From an uncultured Collinsella sp. (GTDB taxonomy: Bacteria > Actinomycetota > Coriobacteriia > Coriobacteriales > Coriobacteriaceae), in NCBI GenBank assembly GCA_902491895.1, contig CABUJH010000017.1, positions 1 through 31,024 of the forward strand: a DNA stretch of 31,024 nt, given 5' to 3'. A program made the position numbers and the translations under genes. The notes beneath the pieces were generated by a model. That model had not been told where the DNA came from. It searched no databases and was given only the letters and a program-made list of their open reading frames with translations. Each line of letters opens with the position of its first letter. Within the stretch, counting starts at the first letter, position 1. Positions 6,785 through 13,773 of this stretch are shown in pieces.

Positions 6785-7754
6785 GAGCCTCCCCTCCCTT
6801 GCAGAAAAACGGAATGATCAGATCGTCAAAAACCTGAATCTCCTCGTGGCCAAAGCCTTCAAAGAACTCATGACGCTTTTCGCAGGTCAGGTTGTTATAG
6901 ACCGCAAACTGCGTCGCTGGCGGGCAGACGATATCGGCTGTGCCGGTGCCAAACAGCACGGGGCATTTGACCATAGGGGCAAAGTTCTTGGAATCGAAGT
7001 ACGCCAGCTTGGCATAGGCTTCGTCAATACGAGTCGAGTCCTCGTCAAACCAGCGAGACCAATAGCGCAGGCCCTCGTAGGCAATGTCGTCTGCATCCAA
7101 ATCCCAGACTAGGCGGAAATCTGACAGGAAGGGATAGAGGATGGCGGCACGATTGATAAGCTCGCTGTTAAGCGCACAGGTCGCAATGCCCAAACCACCA
7201 CCCTGCGACGCGCCGTTCACAAACACACGGGAAAGATCGATGCCCTCGAGCTCGCGAACAATACGGCACAGGATGCGAATATCTTGGTGCAAGCGGACAT
7301 AGTAGAGGTTGGCCGGGTCGCCGTCGATGCCGGCGACGATATGCCCGGCAACCGTTGTGCCCTCAAATCCACCAATGTCCTCGGAGGGACCTCCTTGGCC
7401 GGGGCAGTCGAGGGCGATGAGTGCCATGCCCATGCCCGCAAACGACGCCTGCTCAAACCAGCTGCGGCTTGCACCCGGATACCCATGGAACTGAAGCACC
7501 AATGGCACGGGCTCGTCCGAGACGGGTTTAAGGTACTTGGCATGCAGGCGAGCGCCACACATGCCGGTATACCTGAGGTCGAAAAGTTGGCAGGTCGCGG
7601 CATCGGTGACCGATGCCGTGTCGATCGCATAGTCAAGCCCGACGGCGTCGGCCTCGGCCATGCGATCCTTCCAAAAGAGATCGAAATCTGATGGACGGGG
7701 CATGGCGCCTCGATATTCACCAAATTGATGTTGTAGCTCCTGAGCACTTGGCAT
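6777..7754 (-). CDS. Acetyl esterase, CE7 / AXE1 family (candidate sialate O-acetylesterase)
   Basis: An alpha/beta-hydrolase of the acetylxylan esterase / cephalosporin-C deacetylase family with a complete triad: Ser183 (GASQGG), Asp274 (GTGTADIVCPP) and His303 (FGHEEI). The oxyanion motif is QFHGYPG, and the family strand RYTGMCGARLHAKYLKP is present. No signal peptide is seen, so it is cytosolic. Next to sialic-acid transport and lyase genes, the likely substrate is O-acetyl groups on imported sialic acid; a CE7 esterase next to pneumococcal nan genes is, as I recall, a parallel. The start is uncertain: I use the ATG at 7754 (325 residues), but AAAGG lies 15 bases off; a TTG at 7769 adds 5 residues. 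It follows the ATPase gene after about 80 bp. Confidence 0.85.
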   Translation of the reverse strand: MPSAQELQHQFGEYRGAMPRPSDFDLFWKDRMAEADAVGLDYAIDTASVTDAATCQLFDLRYTGMCGARLHAKYLKPVSDEPVPLVLQFHGYPGASRSWFEQASFAGMGMALIALDCPGQGGPSEDIGGFEGTTVAGHIVAGIDGDPANLYYVRLHQDIRILCRIVRELEGIDLSRVFVNGASQGGGLGIATCALNSELINRAAILYPFLSDFRLVWDLDADDIAYEGLRYWSRWFDEDSTRIDEAYAKLAYFDSKNFAPMVKCPVLFGTGTADIVCPPATQFAVYNNLTCEKRHEFFEGFGHEEIQVFDDLIIPFFCKGGEAHV

Positions 7755-7834
7755 GGCTCGTGAACCCAACCTTTCGAAATCGCAACGGAGGTGCGCCCGG
7801 CAAGGGAACCGGGCGCACGGGAGGGAAAGCGAGG

Positions 7835-8662
7835 CTATTCGCCGAGCTTGGGGTGCAGCAGCGACGGCGCAGCGCCGAGCAGCATCTTGGTGTAGGGGTC
7901 CTGGGGATGCTGGAAGACCTGCTTGGCCTCGCCCTGCTCGACGATCTTGCCGCCATTCATAACGATGATGTCGTCAGAGATATAGCGGACCGTCTGGATG
8001 TCATGGCTGATGAACACCATGGCCAGGCCGAGCTCCTTCTTAAGGTCGGTCAGCAGGTTCAGAATCTGCGCGCGGACCGAAACGTCCAGAGCCGAGGTGG
8101 GCTCGTCGGCGATGATGGCATCGGGGTTCAGCGACAGGGCACGGGCAATTGCGACGCGCTGGCGCTGGCCGCCCGAAAGCTGACCGGGAAGAACCTCGGC
8201 GGCGGAGCTGGGCAGACCGGTGAGCTCCAGGAGCTCTTTGACGCGCTTCTCCTGCTCGGCCTCGGTACCCAGGTTGTGGACGCGCATGGGGTCGAGCAGT
8301 TGCTCGCGAACGACCATGCGGGGGTTGAGCGCCGTGGCCGGGTTTTGAAACACGACCGAGATGACGCGACCCATGTGGCGACGGTCCTCGGCGGTACGTT
8401 TGGTAACGTCCTTGCCCTTAAAGTAGACCTTGCCGCTCGTGGGGGCCTGCAGGCCGCACATGACGTTGGCGGTGGTGGACTTACCGCAACCGGACTCGCC
8501 GACGATGCCGATCGTCTGACCGGGCATGAGCTTAATCGTTACACCCTGGACGGCGTGAACCAGGTTGGGGTGCAGAATCGAGCCAGTACGGGTCCTAAAG
8601 GTGACGTGGACGTCATCAAGGAAGATGATCGGCTCGACGCCGTTGACTGCGGTCTCGCTCAT
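7835..8662 (-). CDS. Opp/Dpp-family ABC transporter ATPase
   Basis: A 275-residue ATPase of the peptide/nickel-type importer family, on the cytosolic face. Walker A is GESGCGKST at 55–63, the signature is LSGGQRQR starting at 162, and Walker B with catalytic Glu is DEPTSALD from 186. It stops soon after the OppF-like end, so the C-terminal oligopeptide-transporter extension with its cysteines is missing. The ATG at 8660–8662 directly follows the stop of the fusion gene, with GGAGGTGA inside the upstream gene as ribosome site. It should pair with the ATPase half of that fusion protein. The substrate is inferred as sialic acid from the locus. Confidence 0.93.
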   Translation of the reverse strand: MSETAVNGVEPIIFLDDVHVTFRTRTGSILHPNLVHAVQGVTIKLMPGQTIGIVGESGCGKSTTANVMCGLQAPTSGKVYFKGKDVTKRTAEDRRHMGRVISVVFQNPATALNPRMVVREQLLDPMRVHNLGTEAEQEKRVKELLELTGLPSSAAEVLPGQLSGGQRQRVAIARALSLNPDAIIADEPTSALDVSVRAQILNLLTDLKKELGLAMVFISHDIQTVRYISDDIIVMNGGKIVEQGEAKQVFQHPQDPYTKMLLGAAPSLLHPKLGE

Positions 8663-10678
8663 CTACATCACCTCCGCGTGAGGGGTCAAACCATTTGCCT
8701 TGAGCACCTCGTCGGGGAGCTCGGAATAGAAGTGCTCGGTGCCGGGCACGCGCTTGAAGACCGGACGGGTGTCCAGGCCAATACGCGGATGGCTCGAGCG
8801 GGGCGCGAAGCGATCGCCCTTGGGGAAATCGCGCGGACTCGGAACGGCGCCGGGCACCTGGTGCAGGCGGCCCGAACCGCTCTCGATGGACAGAACGGAA
8901 CCCAGAAGACCGCGGGTGTACTCGTGGATCGGGTTAGTGAGCAGCTCCTTGGTGGGTGCCTGCTCGATAACCTGGCCAGCGTACATAACCGTGATGTTGT
9001 GGGCGACCTCGGCGACCAGCGCCAGGTCGTGCGAAACGAAGATCATGGCAAAGCCGAGCTTGGCCTGAAGATCGTTGAGCAGCTTGATGACCTGCTTCTG
9101 GACGGTAACGTCCAGAGCGGTCGTGGGTTCGTCGCAGATGACCAGCTTGGGGTCGCGGGTAAGGGCCATAGCGATCAGGACACGCTGACGCTGGCCGCCG
9201 GAAAGCTCGTGCGGATAGCTCTCGAGCGTGCGCTTGGGATCGAGGCCGACGAGCTCCAGGAGCTCCTCGGCGCTGCGGGTTCCGCCGCGCTTGGTGAGCT
9301 GCTTCATCTGGGCAGAGATGAGCATGGAGGGGTTGAGCGAGGACAGGGCGTCCTGATAGACCATAGCGATATCGGTACCGCGCAGGCCGAACCACTCCTT
9401 CTTGCTCATCTTGAGCAGGTCACGGCCCTCCCAGAGGACCTCGCCGGAAAGGTGCTCGTCATCGTCGGTCAGGCCCATGATGGCCAGCGTGGTGATGGAC
9501 TTACCGCAACCGGACTCGCCCACCAGGCCCATGGTCTGACCAGGACGGACGTCAAAGTTGACATGGTCGACGACGTTGATATCACCGTGATGCTCAAACT
9601 GGATGCAGAAGTCACGGACCGAGAGAATCGGTTCAACAGACTCGTCGGGCACATGGCGATCGTCACGCTTGAGCTCGACATCGCGCAGGGCGCCAAGGCG
9701 AGCGGAGAGGGACTGGGCCTGCTCCTTGTAGGCTCGAACGGGGTCGGAGACCAGCAGGTCGGCCTCGCGACGCTTGGAGGAATCGGTGGGATCCAGGGCG
9801 GCGGAGGGAGCAGCGGCCATGGCGTCGGTAATGCCCTCGGAGAGGATGTTGAGCGCCAGGCAGGTGATCATGATGGCCAGGCCCGGGAACAGTGCCTGCC
9901 ACCAACGGCCGGCGAGCACGCCGCCGCGGGCGTCGGCGAGGATGTTGCCCCAGGTAGCGGTGGGCTCCTGGATACCAGCGCCGATGAAGGTCAGCGAGGC
10001 CTCGAAGATGATGGCGTCGGCGACCAGGGTAACGGTGAAGACCATGATCGGGGCGATGCAGTTACGCAGAACATGCTTGATCAAAATCCACGGAGCCTTG
10101 GCGCCGGAAACGATGACCGCGCGGACATAGTCCTCGCCGTACTCGGACACGATGTTGGCGCGCACGATACGGGCAATCTGCGGAGTGTACATAAAGCCGA
10201 TGGCGAAGATGATCGACGGCACGGAGTTGCCCAGGATGGAGACAAAGACGGCCGCGAGGGCGATGCCCGGGATGGACATGATGATGTCCAGGATACGCAT
10301 GATCGTCTCGGAGACGGCCTTGCGCGAAACCGCTGCAAGGGCGCCCACGACCGAGCCGCAGACCAGAGCCATGGCGGTGGCGCCAAAGCCGATAATCAGC
10401 GAGTAACGACCGCCGTAGAGCATACGCGACAGAATGTCGCGACCCTTATCGTCGGTACCGAAGATAAATCCGTTGCCGGGAGCCTGGCGAGCCGTAAAGA
10501 TCTCGACCGGGCTATAGGGGGCAAGAAGGGGCGCCAGAATCGCAGTCAGGGCGACCAGCACCAGCACGACGGCTGCAATCTTAGAAGACAACGTCATCTT
10601 CTTCCAGCCACCGAGCTTGAGCCCCTTGGAGGCAGCCTTCTCGAGCTGCTCGGTTTGCTTCTCTCGAATCTTTACCAT
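8663..10678 (-). CDS. ABC transporter permease–ATPase fusion (OppC–OppD type)
   Basis: Two transporter parts in one 671-residue chain. Residues 1–290 are a DppC/OppC permease: a first membrane helix at 32–54, the TDDKGRDILSRMLYGGRYSL region, then the EAA loop at about 179–206 that docks the ATPase. A charged linker covers about 295–345. Residues 350–671 are an OppD-type ATPase with Walker A GESGCGKS at 387–394, LSGGQ at 492–496 and DEPTTALD from 516. The C-terminal oligopeptide-transporter motif is degenerate: RFAPRSSHP lacks the usual cysteines. The ATG is 3 bp after the permease stop. With one binding protein, one more permease and one more ATPase it completes a four-gene importer. This is the gene count of the Haemophilus ducreyi SatABCD sialic-acid transporter, which must likewise carry two functions in one chain. 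Confidence 0.93.
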   Translation of the reverse strand: MVKIREKQTEQLEKAASKGLKLGGWKKMTLSSKIAAVVLVLVALTAILAPLLAPYSPVEIFTARQAPGNGFIFGTDDKGRDILSRMLYGGRYSLIIGFGATAMALVCGSVVGALAAVSRKAVSETIMRILDIIMSIPGIALAAVFVSILGNSVPSIIFAIGFMYTPQIARIVRANIVSEYGEDYVRAVIVSGAKAPWILIKHVLRNCIAPIMVFTVTLVADAIIFEASLTFIGAGIQEPTATWGNILADARGGVLAGRWWQALFPGLAIMITCLALNILSEGITDAMAAAPSAALDPTDSSKRREADLLVSDPVRAYKEQAQSLSARLGALRDVELKRDDRHVPDESVEPILSVRDFCIQFEHHGDINVVDHVNFDVRPGQTMGLVGESGCGKSITTLAIMGLTDDDEHLSGEVLWEGRDLLKMSKKEWFGLRGTDIAMVYQDALSSLNPSMLISAQMKQLTKRGGTRSAEELLELVGLDPKRTLESYPHELSGGQRQRVLIAMALTRDPKLVICDEPTTALDVTVQKQVIKLLNDLQAKLGFAMIFVSHDLALVAEVAHNITVMYAGQVIEQAPTKELLTNPIHEYTRGLLGSVLSIESGSGRLHQVPGAVPSPRDFPKGDRFAPRSSHPRIGLDTRPVFKRVPGTEHFYSELPDEVLKANGLTPHAEVM

Positions 10679-10681
10679 AAT

Positions 10682-11638
10682 CTACACCGTCCTGATGCGC
10701 GGGTTGATGAGCAGGTAGAGCATGTCAACCACGATGTTGATGATGATGAAGGCGAGAGCAACGACGATAACGACGCCCTGAACCAGGTTCGCCTCGTTGC
10801 CCTGAACGCCCTGCAGAATCGCAGTGCCCATGCCGGGGAGGTTGAAGATAACCTCGATGACGACGGCGCCGCCCATGAGGTAACCGATCTTAAGACCGAG
10901 GGTGGTGACCGGGGTGATCAGCGCATTGCGAAGAACGTTGATGCCGACGACAACCTTCTCGGGAACGCCGGCGCCGCGAGCCATACGGACATAATCCTTG
11001 TCGAGCTCCTCGACCATGGCGGTACGCACGATACGAGTCATCTGGCCCGTCAGCGGAAATGCCAAGGCGATAGCGGGCATGATCATACGTCCCAGATAGC
11101 CAACCGGATTCGTGGTGAAGTGAGGCAGAGCACCCGATGCCGGGAGCACCTTAAGGTAGGAAGAGAACAGCAGGATCAACAGAACGGCAAGCCAGAACGA
11201 CGGGGTTGCCAAGCCGGCGATGGAAAAGACGCGGATCACTTGGTCCGGCCATTTGTCGCGATACAGTGCCGCGATGACGCCGAGCAAAAACGAAACGACC
11301 GCACCGATGGCAAGACCGATAAAGGTCAGCTGCATCGTGACGGGCAGGGCCGTGGAGATGCGCTTGGCAACGGAGTTGCGAGCAGCACCATAGGTGCCCA
11401 TGTCGCCATGGATCAAATCGCCCATATAGCGCACGTAGCGCACGGGCCAGGGGTCGTCCAGACCATACTTCTCATGGTACTCGGCAACCGCCTCGGGCGA
11501 GGCACCGTCACCCAACGCCGTGTAGGCGGGGTCGGTCTTGGAGAACGACATAAGGAAGAACACCAGGACGGTGACGCCCAATGCCATGATCGGCAGCGCC
11601 ACAAGACGCCTTCCAATCAAACGTAGCAAGTTGTTCAC
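10682..11638 (-). CDS. ABC transporter permease, OppB/DppB type
   Basis: A 318-residue inner-membrane permease with about six helices. It has the family N-terminus (LLRLIGRRLVALPIMALGVTVLVFFLM) and the EAA docking loop around VEELDKDYVRMARGAGVPEKVVVGINVLRNALI. I place the start at GTG 11636–11638 because AAAGGGGAG lies 5–6 bases upstream; the open frame begins 11 codons earlier at a TTG without a site. The gene follows the binding-protein gene after a hairpin-rich gap and is followed by the fusion gene 3 bp later. Confidence 0.93.
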   Translation of the reverse strand: MNNLLRLIGRRLVALPIMALGVTVLVFFLMSFSKTDPAYTALGDGASPEAVAEYHEKYGLDDPWPVRYVRYMGDLIHGDMGTYGAARNSVAKRISTALPVTMQLTFIGLAIGAVVSFLLGVIAALYRDKWPDQVIRVFSIAGLATPSFWLAVLLILLFSSYLKVLPASGALPHFTTNPVGYLGRMIMPAIALAFPLTGQMTRIVRTAMVEELDKDYVRMARGAGVPEKVVVGINVLRNALITPVTTLGLKIGYLMGGAVVIEVIFNLPGMGTAILQGVQGNEANLVQGVVIVVALAFIIINIVVDMLYLLINPRIRTV

Positions 11639-11678
11639 GTTCTCTCCCCTTTCTTTTGTCGGTAGGACCAACTGGTAT

Positions 11679-11696
11679 ATGAGTACGGGTACTCAT
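11679..11696. repeat. 18-bp near-perfect palindrome upstream of the permease gene
   Basis: ATGAGTAC and GTACTCAT (8-bp arms, GG centre) lie about 41 bp before the permease start. It could be a regulator site or, in RNA, a small hairpin next to the larger one at 11700–11733. Confidence 0.5.
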
Positions 11697-11699
11697 TAC

Positions 11700-11733
11700 A
11701 AGACCCGAGCGACATCGTTGCCGCCCGGGTCTT
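11700..11733 (-). other. Intercistronic hairpin between binding-protein and permease genes
   Basis: An 8-bp stem (arms at 11700–11707 and 11726–11733) can extend inward through GCGAC/GTTGC. A weak T-containing tail follows on the minus strand, and TTTGTTT follows on the plus strand. Such a partial terminator or stability hairpin after a binding-protein gene commonly gives more binding protein than membrane parts. A smaller 6-bp hairpin (11781–11796) overlaps the binding-protein stop. Confidence 0.6.
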
Positions 11734-11795
11734 TGTTTCAACTATGAGGATACGGCCCCAATGACCGACATCCTGCATACAGACTCAAGCGAGTC

Positions 11796-13409
11796 TTACG
11801 CCTTGACGGTCGCAACGCCCCTGAAGGACATGCTCGTCGTGCCGATGCCCTTGAAGCCATCGAGGGCCTCGCCGTTGGGCGCAGTGGACGGATCGTCCCA
11901 GGAAGCGGAGACGGTCTTGACGTGGACAACGGGGTACAGAACGGCGTTGTCGGCAATGATGTCGAAGCACTCGTTCCACTTCTTCTGCTGCTCGTCGCCC
12001 TCGGCGGCAAGAGCCTCGTCCATGAGACTGTGGAGCTTCTGCCACTCAGCGGACTCCTTCCACGGGCAACGGGTCTGCATCCAGACGTTGTCGCCGTACC
12101 ACCAGTTGAGCAGCAGGTCGGGGTCGGCGCCGAAGCAGGAAGGATCGCCAGGGGCAAGGAGGATATCGTAGGCCTCGCCGCCGTCGATGGCAGCGTAGGT
12201 GGCCGGCGAGGTATCGGTCTGGATGGTCACATCGAAGCCGAGAGCGTCGAGGTCGTTCTTGACCTGGGCGGCCATGCCCTTAATCTGCTCGTTGTCGGTG
12301 GTGCGCAGGGTGATGGCACCCGGGGTGATGCCAGACTCCTCGATGAGCTTCTTAGCCTTCTTGGCGTCGGTCTTGTACACCGTGGAAGCCTCATGATAGT
12401 TGGTGAAGCTCTTGGGCAGGTAGCAGCTGGCAGCGGTGGCAAGGCCGGCGAAGGTGTTGCTGACCATCTTCTCGGTGTCGAGCGCATACATGACAGCCTG
12501 ACGGACCTTGACGTTGTTCCAAGGCTCCTTGGCGACGTTGAACATGATGAAGCGGGTGCCGAAACCCTGAACGTTGTCAATCTTGCAGCCGGCGCTCTCG
12601 AGCTGGTCGACGGCGTCAGCCGTAACGAGCTCCATAACGAGCGTGGAGCCCTCCTGCTGAGCGGTAACGCGAGCAGTGGGGTCGGTCAGGATGCTGTACT
12701 GGATCTTCTTATCCTCGGCAGCATACTCACCGTTGTACTCGGGGTTGGGAACCAGGGTGATCTCGGTATCGGAGATAGAGTCGTACATCCAGGGGCCGGA
12801 GCCGATCGGCTGCTTGGCGCGATCCTCCTCGGTCTGGGTGGCCGGGGTAACGCGGACGATGGCCAGACGATCCTTGAGCAGGGAGAAGTTGGGGACCTTG
12901 GTCTTGACCGTCACGGTGCTGGCGTCCTTGGCCTCGATGGACTCGAAGGGCTGGAAGAACGGAGCATAGGTAGCGGAAGCGGCGCAAGCGGTGTAGGAGG
13001 CAACGACATCGTCAGCGGTGACCTCGGTGCCATCGGAGAACTTGGCGCCCTTGCGGATGGTGACCTCGAAAGTGGTGTCGTCCACAGACTTGGGATCGTC
13101 GGTGGCGAGCTCGTTGAAGGTGCTGTAGTCGTGGTAATCGATGCCGTAGAGGCCCTCGACGACGTGCCAGTTAGCACCCAGGCCCACAGCGGAGCCGGTG
13201 CTGGCGGGATCGAAGCTGGACGGAGCGTAAGCGGAACCAGCGGTGATCACGCCGCCGCCACGGTTGGCGGAATCGGTGGAGCCGGAAGCGGAACCCTCGT
13301 CGCTAGAGCTGCCACCGCAGCCAGTGAGACCAAGGCCGGCGACAGCAGCGACGCTGCCGGTGAGGCCGAGGAACGAACGCCTGGACATACCCTTGTTGAT
13401 GATGGCCAT
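11796..13409 (-). CDS. Extracellular solute-binding lipoprotein, family 5 (SBP_bac_5)
   Basis: A 537-residue binding protein of the peptide/nickel type, anchored outside the membrane. The start is the ATG at 13407–13409 with AGGAG 5 bases upstream. The N-terminus holds a twin-arginine motif (SRRSFLG, Arg10-Arg11), a hydrophobic stretch, and the lipobox LTGC with Cys31, so it is probably a Tat-exported lipoprotein. A Gly/Ser-rich tether follows, then the family core (FDPASTGSAVG, VEGLYGID, YEVTIRKGAKFSDGTEVTADDVV-like stretches). It heads the locus and so gives the importer its specificity; sialic acid is inferred from nanA, nanK and nanE downstream. A peptide or another amino sugar cannot be excluded. 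Confidence 0.92.
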   Translation of the reverse strand: MAIINKGMSRRSFLGLTGSVAAVAGLGLTGCGGSSSDEGSASGSTDSANRGGGVITAGSAYAPSSFDPASTGSAVGLGANWHVVEGLYGIDYHDYSTFNELATDDPKSVDDTTFEVTIRKGAKFSDGTEVTADDVVASYTACAASATYAPFFQPFESIEAKDASTVTVKTKVPNFSLLKDRLAIVRVTPATQTEEDRAKQPIGSGPWMYDSISDTEITLVPNPEYNGEYAAEDKKIQYSILTDPTARVTAQQEGSTLVMELVTADAVDQLESAGCKIDNVQGFGTRFIMFNVAKEPWNNVKVRQAVMYALDTEKMVSNTFAGLATAASCYLPKSFTNYHEASTVYKTDAKKAKKLIEESGITPGAITLRTTDNEQIKGMAAQVKNDLDALGFDVTIQTDTSPATYAAIDGGEAYDILLAPGDPSCFGADPDLLLNWWYGDNVWMQTRCPWKESAEWQKLHSLMDEALAAEGDEQQKKWNECFDIIADNAVLYPVVHVKTVSASWDDPSTAPNGEALDGFKGIGTTSMSFRGVATVKA

Positions 13410-13773
13410 GTCTTCTCCTATCAATAGAGAATCTTACTCGGGAGCACCTAGACGTGCCCCCGCGCAACTTGCGGACGATATATACCTTACCTACCGACGA
13501 ACCCAACTGAGGTGCCGCGCTCGGCGACCGATACATACATACGCTTGAACGGTATTTACTACCGTTCACCGAATTCGTTGACAAACGATTCGCCAGACAG
13601 TATGTATCGGCGAGGTGAGATATCAGTCTTCGTCAACCCGCAGGATAGCAGGGTTTTCGCTTGGGTTAGTCAAACGTTTTAGCGTTAATAAAACCCGAAA
13701 CCAGCAGGCAATCATGGCGTAATAAATGGTTGAAAATCGCGCAATCATGTATATCAGTTGTTTAGAAGCGCAT
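13410..13773 (-). promoter_or_regulatory. Control region of the transporter–nan locus (364 bp, no gene)
   Basis: No coding frame is credible here. On the minus strand a candidate promoter for the binding-protein gene has −35 TTGGGT (complement of 13501–13506), a 16-bp spacer and −10 TATATA (13479–13484). Upstream lie a perfect inverted repeat with 9-bp arms TGAACGGTA and TACCGTTCA (13546–13568), a bulged repeat around 13569–13592, and outer arms CGATACATAC (13529–13538) and GTATGTATCG (13600–13609). Further out is the element AAACGTTTTAGCGTTAA (13672–13688) shared with the gap leader. This density of dyads suggests regulator binding. No regulator gene is encoded in the window. No clear uvrC terminator is seen. 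Confidence 0.55.
13546..13568. promoter_or_regulatory. Candidate operator: perfect 9-bp inverted repeat
   Basis: Arms TGAACGGTA and TACCGTTCA are separated by 5 bases and sit about 40 bp upstream of the candidate −35 of the binding-protein gene. The form is that of a dimeric regulator site. The regulator family cannot be told from the sequence. Confidence 0.5.

Noticed and set aside
7613..11626. 1337-codon open frame on the plus strand
   Set aside because: It lies opposite four clear transporter and esterase genes and reads as low-complexity Gly/Asp/His/Arg sequence. This is the usual shadow of GC-rich codon bias.
13410..13773. Small genes in the 364-bp gap
   Set aside because: The open frames here lack ribosome sites and recognisable sequence, and the region is AT-rich with dyads typical of a control region.
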